Source of the DNA: an uncultured Myxococcales bacterium
GTDB lineage: Bacteria > Myxococcota_A > Polyangia > Polyangiales > Polyangiaceae
Assembly (NCBI GenBank): GCA_937998045.1
Contig: CALKVG010000091.1
Coordinates: 1-34,802 of the forward strand
Reading direction: 5' to 3'
DNA: 34,802 bases
Below the pieces are notes generated by a model. The model was not told the origin of the DNA, made no database searches, and saw only the letters and a list, made by a program, of their open reading frames with translations. Position 1 is the first letter of the stretch. The number at the start of each line of letters is the position of its first letter. Of the stretch, positions 1 to 7,195 are shown piece by piece. A program made the position numbers and the translations under genes.

Positions 1-476
1 GAGCTCGAAGAGCCGAAAAAGTCGATCGCGGCGATGACGAGGCGCGGCCCGTCGGTCTGCGAGTCGACCCCGACCGGCTGAAACGAGAACTCGAAGGTGA
101 TCGTCGACGGAGGAGCGGGGAGCTGAGGGAAGAGCGTGCGCAGCGCGAGGTTGAGCGTAGTAGCCGTGCCGTAATTCTGCACGGCGACGGAGTTCGGAGC
201 CGAGACCGACGCCGTCGGGTCGAGCACGAGTTGGCCGCCCTCGCCCGTCATCGTTACCCAGGGGAAGGGGAGCGGCTTTTCGTCGAAGTCCGCGCAGAAC
301 GCAGGCTGCGTGGGAAGAGCGCTGCAGTAGCTGCGCGGGGACCCGCCTTGAAGCCCGGAGTAGTCCGCGGTGAGGCCACACGCGGGCGCGCAAAGCGAGA
401 GCGCAACCGCTGCGACTGCTGACAGCGCGAGGATGAGGTTCCCTCTCTTGAAGACGGTCGGAGCCGCGGTTGCCAT
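1..476 (-). CDS. Secreted lipoprotein, C-terminus cut off by the window edge
   Basis: Read on the minus strand from an ATG at 476-474, the frame stays open to the left edge (158 codons visible), so the gene is incomplete at its 3' end. The N-terminus has a hydrophobic signal segment (about residues 13-28) ending in CAPAC, with Cys33 as a plausible lipidation site although the box is not canonical. It continues with a Cys-containing stretch (YCSALP, FCADFDE) and a beta-rich region. The CADFDE/W start followed by alternating polar and hydrophobic strands resembles secreted myxobacterial proteins with a concanavalin/LamG-like fold, but I cannot see enough to assign a domain. It diverges from the kinase gene across 75 bp in which I see no clear promoter. 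Function unknown; the frame and signal peptide are well supported. Confidence 0.75.
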   Translation of the reverse strand, partial: MATAAPTVFKRGNLILALSAVAAVALSLCAPACGLTADYSGLQGGSPRSYCSALPTQPAFCADFDEKPLPFPWVTMTGEGGQLVLDPTASVSAPNSVAVQNYGTATTLNLALRTLFPQLPAPPSTITFEFSFQPVGVDSQTDGPRLVIAAIDFFGSSS

Positions 477-551
477 TGGGGGATGCGGGGGGCAGCGTAA
501 CAGCGGTCTCCGCCGAAGGATGCGGGTGGATCGTGCTACGGTTCGGGGCGA

Positions 552-2066
552 ATGGCGTCGCAGGCGCCTCGCGAGAGGGCTCGCTCCTACGTGATGCATC
601 GTGCCATCGCCTCGGGTGGTATGGCCACGGTACACATTGGGCGACTCTTTTCGTCCGGCGGGTTCGCCCGTCGGGTCGCGATCAAGCGCCTCCACCCACA
701 CCTGGCGGGCGACCCGGAGATCGCCGCAGGGTTCGCGGAGGAAGCGCGCCTGTCGTCGCGCGTCGCGCACGTCAACGTGGCCAACATACTGGACGTGGTC
801 TCCACGGGGGGCGAGCTCCTGCTCGTCATGGACTACGTGCACGGCGAGTCTCTGGCCAGGTTGCTGGCCACCTCACGCCAGTCGGGGCGTCCCGTCCCGA
901 TCGCGATCGTGGTACGGGTGCTCGCCGATGCTCTGCACGGACTTCACGCCGCCCACGAGGCGACGGCCGAGGATGGCACGCCGTTGCGCCTCGTTCACCG
1001 CGACGTTTCTCCTCAGAACATCCTGGTGGGCGCCGACGGCGCCGCGCGCGTCGTCGACTTCGGCATCGCCAAGACCATCGCGTCGGCACACAGCACGGGC
1101 GACGGGGAGGTGAAAGGCAAGATGCCTTACCTTTCTCCCGAACAGCTCCTGCGCCGCGCCGTCGACCGCCGCACCGACGTTTACGCCGCCGGAGTGACGC
1201 TGTGGGAAGCGCTCGTCGGCAAGCGCCTCTTCACGGCCGACGACGAGCCCACGCTGTTCACCAAGATCCTCGAAGATCCGGTCTCTGAGCCCAGCCGCCT
1301 CGATCCGCGCATCCCGCGGGAGCTCGACGCCGTCGTGATGCGCGCGCTCGACAGGGATCCGGACCGGCGCTTCGCCACCGCCCGGGACATGGCCGTTGCT
1401 CTTGAGGCGATGCCGACGCTCGCGCTGGCCTCCGCGGTCGCGGAGTGGGTCGCGGACGTCGCACGCGATTCGCTCGCCCGGCGCTCCGGAGTCATCGCGG
1501 ACATGGAGCGAGAGGCCCTCGCCGAGGTCGGAGACGGCCGGAGGCACGTGCACGCGCCGTCCGCGTCGGTCGTCTTCCGCGACACCGGCTCGTCCGACGA
1601 GGCGCTCGTTCTCCCGCGAGGTCCCTCCGACGAGACGACGCGCGTCACGCACTCGGCGAAGCCTCCTCACTCGAGGCGGAACCACCGCGTCGCAGCCGCG
1701 ACGGTCGCGGTCGCGCTCGCAGGCGGCATCGTCGGGATGGTGTTGCTCGGATCGTCCCGCCGCACCGCCGCTCTGCACGCGCAAGGACCGACCAGGCCCG
1801 CCGCTCCCACTGCATCGGGCACTTCGCCCGAGGCCCCGGTCGCCCTCTCGGGGTCGGCCGCGATCGCCGAAACCGTAATCTCCGGTGCGCCGGAGGCCGG
1901 CCCGGTGACGGCGGCCACCTCGACGTCCACCGCCTCTCCACGAGGCCCGGAGAGATCGCCGGCATCACCCCCGGCGGCCATCCCGCCGCTGCGTTGGTGC
2001 AAGGTGTTCGATCCCGATCGGCGGATCTTCGTGATGAAGACGATGCGGGTCGCTCGATGTCCGTGA
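552..2066 (+). CDS. Membrane-anchored Ser/Thr protein kinase (Hanks type)
   Basis: This is a eukaryotic-like Ser/Thr kinase of 504 residues. The N-terminal catalytic domain shows a glycine-rich loop (IASGGMATVHIG, about 21-32), the ATP-binding Lys45 (VAIKR), the catalytic loop HRD at 149-151 with N156, the metal-binding DFG at 169-171, and the activation-segment end SPEQ in place of APE. A Pro/Ala/Ser-rich tail follows the kinase domain and surrounds one predicted membrane helix at about 380-401. The protein probably has a cytoplasmic kinase and an extracytoplasmic C-terminus ending in a short Cys-containing segment (WCKVF...ARCP). I start at ATG 552 because it leaves about 15 residues before the first strand of the kinase fold. 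The 3' end overlaps the PEGA gene by 10 bp, which suggests one transcript. The signal sensed and the substrates cannot be read from the sequence. Confidence 0.93.
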   Translation: MASQAPRERARSYVMHRAIASGGMATVHIGRLFSSGGFARRVAIKRLHPHLAGDPEIAAGFAEEARLSSRVAHVNVANILDVVSTGGELLLVMDYVHGESLARLLATSRQSGRPVPIAIVVRVLADALHGLHAAHEATAEDGTPLRLVHRDVSPQNILVGADGAARVVDFGIAKTIASAHSTGDGEVKGKMPYLSPEQLLRRAVDRRTDVYAAGVTLWEALVGKRLFTADDEPTLFTKILEDPVSEPSRLDPRIPRELDAVVMRALDRDPDRRFATARDMAVALEAMPTLALASAVAEWVADVARDSLARRSGVIADMEREALAEVGDGRRHVHAPSASVVFRDTGSSDEALVLPRGPSDETTRVTHSAKPPHSRRNHRVAAATVAVALAGGIVGMVLLGSSRRTAALHAQGPTRPAAPTASGTSPEAPVALSGSAAIAETVISGAPEAGPVTAATSTSTASPRGPERSPASPPAAIPPLRWCKVFDPDRRIFVMKTMRVARCP

Positions 2067-2935
2067 CGCGCGGCGCGGCGCTCGGCTTGACCTTCGTCGT
2101 CCCCGCGCTCCTCTCCGCCGGCTCCTCCGCGCTCGCCGGCGACTCAGGCGCTGCGGCCTGCCAGGCGGCGTACGAGGACGCGCAGCTCCTCCGCAGGAGC
2201 GGCAAGCTGATCGAAGCGCGGGAGGCGGCCCTCGTGTGCAGTCGGCCGTCGTGCCCCGAGGTCGCTCGCAGGGACTGCGCGGGCTGGGCGGGAGAGATCC
2301 AGCGCGAGGTCCCGTCGGTGGTCGTAGTCGCGCAGGACGAATACTACGTCGACGAGCACGGCGCCCGCGTCTTCGTCGACGGCTCCGAGCGCGCGGAGGC
2401 GGCGTCGGGGCGCGCGTTCGAGCTCGACCCGGGCGAGCACGTGTTTCGCCTCGAGCGCCCGGGCTACGAACCAATGGAGCGCGCGATCGTCATCGTGCAA
2501 GGCGAGCGCGATCGCATCCTCCGCTTCCCGCTGCGCGCGCTTGCGCCGCCCCCGCCGGCACCGGCTCCGCCGCATGCTTCGCCGCCGCAGGAGCGACCCA
2601 TCCTCCACGAACGCCGCACGTACCTGCCCGCGATCCTCGCTGCCTCGGGGACGGCCGCTGCGTTCGGCGTCTCCGCGTGGCTGGGCCTCACCGGCCGGAG
2701 CGATCTGTCGGACCTGCGTTCCACGTGCGCACCGGCGTGCACCGACGCGCAAGTCGATCCGGTCCGCCGCAAGCTCGTGGCTTCGGACATCGTGCTCGGC
2801 GTCGGCCTGGTCGGCGCAGTGGTGTCGGCCTTCTTCTTCTTCCGGCCTCCCCAGATCGGGCCGGCAGCGCCTCCGACGATCGGCGTGATTCTCGTTCCGG
2901 GGGGCGCATCGCTTTCGTTGGGTGCGGCGCTATGA
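2057..2935 (+). CDS. PEGA-domain protein with signal peptide
   Basis: The protein has 292 residues starting at ATG 2057, inside the last codons of the kinase gene. A signal peptide (about 1-28, ending ALAG) precedes a Cys-rich helical segment (four Cys between 35 and 74). A PEGA-like beta domain follows at about 88-158 (VFVDG, LDPGEHVFRLERPGYEP). A Pro/Ala-rich linker and two hydrophobic helices (about 190-215 and 255-275) complete it. This architecture is common in myxobacteria beside Ser/Thr kinases. PEGA modules are thought to bind cell-surface material, but the ligand is not known. The 10-bp overlap with the kinase suggests translational coupling and a shared role, for instance as kinase partner or substrate; that is inference. 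Confidence 0.85.
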   Translation: MSVTRGAALGLTFVVPALLSAGSSALAGDSGAAACQAAYEDAQLLRRSGKLIEAREAALVCSRPSCPEVARRDCAGWAGEIQREVPSVVVVAQDEYYVDEHGARVFVDGSERAEAASGRAFELDPGEHVFRLERPGYEPMERAIVIVQGERDRILRFPLRALAPPPPAPAPPHASPPQERPILHERRTYLPAILAASGTAAAFGVSAWLGLTGRSDLSDLRSTCAPACTDAQVDPVRRKLVASDIVLGVGLVGAVVSAFFFFRPPQIGPAAPPTIGVILVPGGASLSLGAAL

Positions 2936-2942
2936 ACGCCGC

Positions 2943-4319
2943 TCAACCGGTGTCCGAGTCGTCGGGATCCTCGGGCGCGATCGACTCGGCGAGTCGGCCG
3001 CCGGCGGACGCGATGAGTCGTTGCATCGACCGGCGGTGCACCCCCGCCAGCTCGGCCGCGCGGGTCACGTTCCCTCGCGTGCGCCTCAGCAACGCCTCCG
3101 CATAGCGGCGCTCGAACTGCTCCATCCACGCCACGCGCGCATCCTTCAGCGGCAAGTGGATGGGTACCACCAGCTCCGCATTCAACGTCTCCCCGGGCGA
3201 GTGCTCGACGGGCTCCCCCGCGCGCGACAGCGTGACGGTGCGTTCGATGAAGTTCCTCAATTCGCGCACGTTTCCCGACCACGCGCGCGACTGGAGGGTG
3301 GCGGCCAGCCAGTCCGGCAACGGGTCCTCGCTCTCGCTGAAGCGCTCGTAGAATCGTTGCCCGATGACCGGGATGTCCTCGCGACGAGCGCGCAGCGGGG
3401 GCAGCTCGACCTCGACGACCGCCAAGCGATAGTAGAGGTCTTCCCGAAAGGTGCCCTGGTTGACGCCCTCGCCGAGCGAGCGGTGGGTGGCCGCGAGTAC
3501 GCGCACGTCCACCGGGCGGGGCACGTTGGAGCCCACGCGCCGCACCTCGCGCGTTTCGAGCGCTCGGAGCAGCTTCGGCTGAAGGGAGAGCGGGAGCTCG
3601 GCGATCTCGTCGAGGAAGAGCGTCCCGCCGTTGGCTTCCTCGAAGAGACCCTTGCGATCCCCGTGCGCTCCGCTGAACGCGCCGCGCACGTGCCCGAACA
3701 GCTCGCTCTCGATGAGGTTCTCGGCGATCGCGCCGCAGTCCACGGTGACGAACGGGCCGCGCGCCCGGCGCGACGCAGAGTGGACCGCCCGCGCCGCGAG
3801 CTCCTTGCCGGTCCCCGTCTCGCCGTGGATGAGCGCCGTCGTGTCGGTCGCGGCGAGCCGCTCGAGGACCGCGTACACCCTGCGCATGGCGAGGCTGCCG
3901 CCGAGGAGCTCGCCGAACCGGTCGCGCTGCGACACCGGGACGCGCATCGGAGCGTCGCTGGCCTCGAGGCGAATCGCGGTCGCGCCGACGCGGAACACGC
4001 TCCCGGGCACGAGCTCGGCCTGGAGGATGCGTACCCCTTCCGCGAACGTCCCGTTCGTGCTCCCGGCGTCGACGATCTGGACGACGTTGCTGCGTAGACG
4101 AAGCTCGCAGTGGACGCGCGATACCGCGCGGTCGGTCAGCCGCAGGTGATTGCTCGACGAAGTTCCCACTCGCGTGACGCCCCCGGTCAGCCGCCCGCGC
4201 ATGCCTCGATCCGGACCGTCGATGACCACGAGATCGATGGCGGCGAGCGGAAGCGACCTGCCGCTCTTGGGGTCCTCGCCCAGGACGGTCGTCACGAAAT
4301 CTTCGGCGTCGTGGGACAT
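2943..4319 (-). CDS. Sigma-54-dependent activator with N-terminal FHA domain
   Basis: The 458-residue protein has three parts. An FHA domain (about 28-125: RVGTSSSNHLRL, SRVHCEL, STNGTF) binds phosphothreonine peptides. An AAA+ sigma-54 interaction domain (about 140-375) has Walker A GETGTGKE at 166-173, the sigma-54 contact loop GAFSGA at 213-218, Walker B GGTLFLDE, and the arginine-containing FREDLYYRL segment. A Fis-type helix-turn-helix lies at the C-terminus (GNVTRAAELAGVHRRSMQRL). FHA-bearing activators are typical of myxobacteria and are usually controlled by Ser/Thr kinases. The kinase encoded convergently next door, ending 877 bp upstream of this gene's stop, is an obvious candidate partner, but proximity is the only evidence. 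The contact loop carries Ser where the consensus has Thr. No sigma-54 promoter that I trust lies in the 194-bp gap before the next gene. Confidence 0.95.
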   Translation of the reverse strand: MSHDAEDFVTTVLGEDPKSGRSLPLAAIDLVVIDGPDRGMRGRLTGGVTRVGTSSSNHLRLTDRAVSRVHCELRLRSNVVQIVDAGSTNGTFAEGVRILQAELVPGSVFRVGATAIRLEASDAPMRVPVSQRDRFGELLGGSLAMRRVYAVLERLAATDTTALIHGETGTGKELAARAVHSASRRARGPFVTVDCGAIAENLIESELFGHVRGAFSGAHGDRKGLFEEANGGTLFLDEIAELPLSLQPKLLRALETREVRRVGSNVPRPVDVRVLAATHRSLGEGVNQGTFREDLYYRLAVVEVELPPLRARREDIPVIGQRFYERFSESEDPLPDWLAATLQSRAWSGNVRELRNFIERTVTLSRAGEPVEHSPGETLNAELVVPIHLPLKDARVAWMEQFERRYAEALLRRTRGNVTRAAELAGVHRRSMQRLIASAGGRLAESIAPEDPDDSDTG

Positions 4320-4513
4320 CCGTCCACAGGATACCGCGGCCGCCGCTCCGTGGCCGGGCCGACTGGTGGCCTAACGGTACGGGCGGGATCCAGTGCGGCG
4401 CGTGTCGCCGCAGCAGCCCGCGGAATCGGCGCGGCGTCGAGCGCCCCGGTTCGCGCCGTTTCCCTTGAATTTCAGCGCTTCTGGCTGGATCGGGAGGTGC
4501 ACCAAGGGGGAGC

Positions 4514-6268
4514 ATGCATCGGGTACGAATCGGTACCGCGACCCTCCTGACGGCTACGGCCCTCGCCGCAGCGTGCGGCGGCTCCTCCCCCAGCCCCGGT
4601 TTCGACGGCACCTCGAGCGACGGCGGAAGCTTCGCGACGGCGGACGGGGGATCGGGCGATGGTTCGGGGTTCGGGACGGACGGGAGCGGCGTCGTCGTTC
4701 CGCCGTCGGGTCCGGTCACCGATTTCCCGGCGCCGGTGTACGACCCGAGCGCCCCGTCCAACGCCGGCTCGCTCTTCGGCGCGCCGACGCAAGGCGCGCA
4801 GAGCGGCGGACCCTGCCTGGTCGAGCCGGAGGGAGACGCCCTCTATCCGCAGAACTGGCTGCGGCCCCGGTTCCGGTGGGTCGCCCCGAGCGCGCAGAAT
4901 CTGTTCGAGCTTCGACTGCACGTGGCCAACCAGACGCAGGACCTCGTCGTCTACACGTCGCAGAGCTCGTGGACGATGCCGAAGGCGATGTGGGACGCCC
5001 TGCGCACCCACTCCCCGGGGGAGACCATGACCGCGAGCGTCCGCGGCGGCGCCCTTTCGGGCGGCGCGCTCACCGGCGAGGCGCTCGGCACCCAGACTCC
5101 GATGGGAATCGCGCCGGTCCCGGCGACGGGCGCGATCGTCTACTGGACCACCAACGACATGGCCACGGGCAGCTCGATCCTCAAGGGCTTCTCGCCCGGG
5201 GACGAGAGCGTGGTGACCGTCTTGACTCCGGCGCAGTACTCCCAGTCGCAACGGACGACGTCCGTCTGCATCGGCTGCCACACATCGACGCCCGACGGCG
5301 AGTTCGTGGCGTTCACGAGCTCGACCGTGGCCAACCCCGGCCCGACGACGCCTTGGCCGGCCGGCGTCGCGCTCATCGATTCGAAAAACGGCACGGTGGG
5401 AAACGCACCGACGTTCCTCGGGACCGCCGGAGGGCAGGCGCTCGCCCGCTACAACCAGGGCGGAGTCGCGTTTTCCCGCTCGCACTACACCGACGGCGAC
5501 CGCCGCGCCGTCGTCTCGTACGACGCCAATGGCGGCGGCAACCCGATCACCCTCTCGTGGATTGACCTCGAGGCGACCGACCCTTCGAAGGCGACGGGCG
5601 TGATCGCGCGCAACGGGGACACGCAGCTCGCCGGAGCGCCGAGCTGGAGCCATGACGGGCAAACGATCGCCTACGTCTCGACGACTCGAATCTGCACCGG
5701 TCGACTCGGCAACTGCACGCCACAATACGACGCTCCGCAAGACGTCGGGTCGCGGGCGGAGATCTTTACACTACCGTACGCCGGCGGGGCGGGCGGGACG
5801 GCGACGCCGCTGAACGGCGCGTCGGATCCGTCGTGGCAGAACTATTATCCGGCATTCTCACCGGACGATCAGTTCATCGCGTACAACCGCAGTCCGAACG
5901 ACGCCAATCTTCACGATCAGCCCGCCGCCGAGGTATTCGTTATACCGGCCTCCGGCGGAACGGCGACACGCCTCGCGGCCAACGATCCTCCGCAGTGCTC
6001 CGGGCAGACGAGCCCGGGACTGGGCAACAGCTGGCCGAAGTGGGGCCCCGACGCGCCGCAGGCGAACGGCAACACGTACTACTGGCTGATCTTCAGCTCG
6101 AAACGAGCGGGCCAGACGACACAACTCTTCATCACGTCGATCGTGCACCGCGCCGATGGCTCGCTGGAGAACCACGGGGCGATCTACCTGTGGAACCAGC
6201 CCGCAGCGGAGAACAATCACACTCCAGCCTGGGACACATTCAAGGTACCGCCGGTGCCTGTCCAGTGA
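4514..6268 (+). CDS. Lipoprotein with PD40/TolB-like repeats and a CxxCH motif
   Basis: This 584-residue protein begins with a lipoprotein signal (LAAACGG, lipidated Cys at 21) and a long Gly/Ser/Asp linker. Several PD40-type (TolB beta-propeller) blades are visible as repeats of the form W/F-S-x-D-G/D-x-x-I-A-Y, for example WSHDGQTIAYVS and FSPDDQFIAYNRS. A single CIGCH at 252-256 is a c-type haem attachment motif, followed directly by another blade-like TPDGEFVAF. A purine-rich AAGGGGGAG just before ATG 4514 supports the start. The role is unknown; an extracytoplasmic binding or redox scaffold is possible. It lies just upstream of the sugar locus, but a candidate operator begins 13 bp after its stop, so it is probably transcribed separately from that block. 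Confidence 0.85.
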   Translation: MHRVRIGTATLLTATALAAACGGSSPSPGFDGTSSDGGSFATADGGSGDGSGFGTDGSGVVVPPSGPVTDFPAPVYDPSAPSNAGSLFGAPTQGAQSGGPCLVEPEGDALYPQNWLRPRFRWVAPSAQNLFELRLHVANQTQDLVVYTSQSSWTMPKAMWDALRTHSPGETMTASVRGGALSGGALTGEALGTQTPMGIAPVPATGAIVYWTTNDMATGSSILKGFSPGDESVVTVLTPAQYSQSQRTTSVCIGCHTSTPDGEFVAFTSSTVANPGPTTPWPAGVALIDSKNGTVGNAPTFLGTAGGQALARYNQGGVAFSRSHYTDGDRRAVVSYDANGGGNPITLSWIDLEATDPSKATGVIARNGDTQLAGAPSWSHDGQTIAYVSTTRICTGRLGNCTPQYDAPQDVGSRAEIFTLPYAGGAGGTATPLNGASDPSWQNYYPAFSPDDQFIAYNRSPNDANLHDQPAAEVFVIPASGGTATRLAANDPPQCSGQTSPGLGNSWPKWGPDAPQANGNTYYWLIFSSKRAGQTTQLFITSIVHRADGSLENHGAIYLWNQPAAENNHTPAWDTFKVPPVPVQ

Positions 6269-6283
6269 AGCTCGGAGTGTCTC

Positions 6284-6304
6284 GGTAAAAATTGAAAGCT
6301 TACC
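6284..6304. promoter_or_regulatory. Candidate operator A (GGTAAA-N9-CTTACC)
   Basis: A 21-bp inverted repeat lies in the intergenic region before the transporter block. The symmetry extends outwards to TCGGTAA/TTACCGA (6282-6306), giving seven perfect arm pairs. The same 21-bp layout occurs at 17471-17491 and 24666-24686, always between genes of the carbohydrate locus. The stem is not followed by a T-run on the plus strand, so a terminator is less likely. It sits 133 bp upstream of the first gene of the block, in a stretch noticeably more AT-rich than its surroundings. I infer binding by the GntR/LacI-type regulator at 20123-21169. I could not define a convincing -35/-10 pair beside it. Confidence 0.6.
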
Positions 6305-6436
6305 GAAACATCGACGAGCAAGCGATTTCGGTTCACCGTTGATTTTGACTTCTGTTTGTCTTGTCCATTCGTCTTTGTTTCGGATATGAGTCCGGAAGTC
6401 GGAAATATGGGCACTCGAACTCAGAAAGACGAGACG

Positions 6437-7189
6437 ATGAGCACACGAATTCGAGGGGTCTGCGGGTTGATTGCAATCGGGGCCGTCATGGCGAACTGCA
6501 TTGCGCCGCCACCGGTCGCGCAGTGTCCGTGCTCGGGCACTTCTTCGGGCTCCAGCTCGAGCGCGAGCTCCGGCGACTCAGCGTCGGCGAAATCGTCGAG
6601 CTCGGACACGAGCACGGCCGCACCGCCGGCGGTGAAGCCGACCGGCACGGTGATCTCCGACGGCAAGTCCAACATGGTCAAGAGCGTCGACCCGCCGGGG
6701 AGCTGGTTCGTCTTCAACGACAAGAGCGTCAAGGGCAAGATGACTCCGGAGAGCACGGGCGACTTCGCGTCGTCCGCGCTGGTCGCCGGAGGCATTCACA
6801 CGCAGGGCAAGGGCTTCACCGACTGGGGCGGCGGCATCGGCGTGAACTTCGTGGGCGCCGATTCGCTGACGCCGCTCGACGCCTCGGGCTACAGCGGCAT
6901 CAGCATCAAGGCGTCCGGCTCCACGCCCATGCACGTGGGCCTCGCGACGATCGCGACGATGCCTGAATTCGGCAAATGCACGAAGTGCTACGATCACTTC
7001 GCCACCGACATCACCGATTTGAGCAGCACACCGAAGACGTACAGCTTCAAGTGGTCGCAGCTGCATGCCTCCGGATGGGGCGCGCCGAAAGCGTCGCTCG
7101 ATCCCCACACGCTGATCGGGCTCAATTTCACGTCGAAGGGCGGCGTTCCCTGGGATTTCACGATTAGCGAAGTGTCCTTGCTGCAATAG
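6437..7189 (+). CDS. Small secreted protein with CBM11/CIA30-like carbohydrate-binding fold
   Basis: I take ATG 6437 as the start because it gives a short signal segment (about 1-20) directly after a purine-rich AGAAAGACGAG. Earlier ATGs at 6356 and after would put an AT-rich, non-coding-looking leader in front. The mature part begins near Cys21 (VMANC; Asn at -1 makes lipidation uncertain), has a Ser-rich linker, then a beta-sandwich-like domain (about 85-250). Its pattern (TDWGGGIGVNF, LDASGYSGISIKASG, FKWSQLHASGWG, FTISEVSLL) matches the jelly-roll layout of CBM11/CIA30-type galactose-binding folds. The same layout recurs in the larger protein at 11471-12925. It lies 6 bp before the binding-protein/permease fusion, so it is probably the first gene of the transporter operon and may bind the sugar at the cell surface or in the periplasm. 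Confidence 0.75.
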   Translation: MSTRIRGVCGLIAIGAVMANCIAPPPVAQCPCSGTSSGSSSSASSGDSASAKSSSSDTSTAAPPAVKPTGTVISDGKSNMVKSVDPPGSWFVFNDKSVKGKMTPESTGDFASSALVAGGIHTQGKGFTDWGGGIGVNFVGADSLTPLDASGYSGISIKASGSTPMHVGLATIATMPEFGKCTKCYDHFATDITDLSSTPKTYSFKWSQLHASGWGAPKASLDPHTLIGLNFTSKGGVPWDFTISEVSLLQ

Positions 7190-7195
7190 GGCGCC

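Noticed and set aside
4486..4501. Sigma-54-like element TGGATCG-N4-GTGCA before the PD40 lipoprotein gene
   Set aside because: Three of twelve consensus bases differ, and the element would place the transcript start about two bases before the ATG, excluding the purine-rich ribosome-binding site.
6282..6306. Hairpin after the PD40 lipoprotein gene as an intrinsic terminator
   Set aside because: The stem is AT-rich and not followed by a T-run; its exact match in layout to two other intergenic sites makes an operator more likely.
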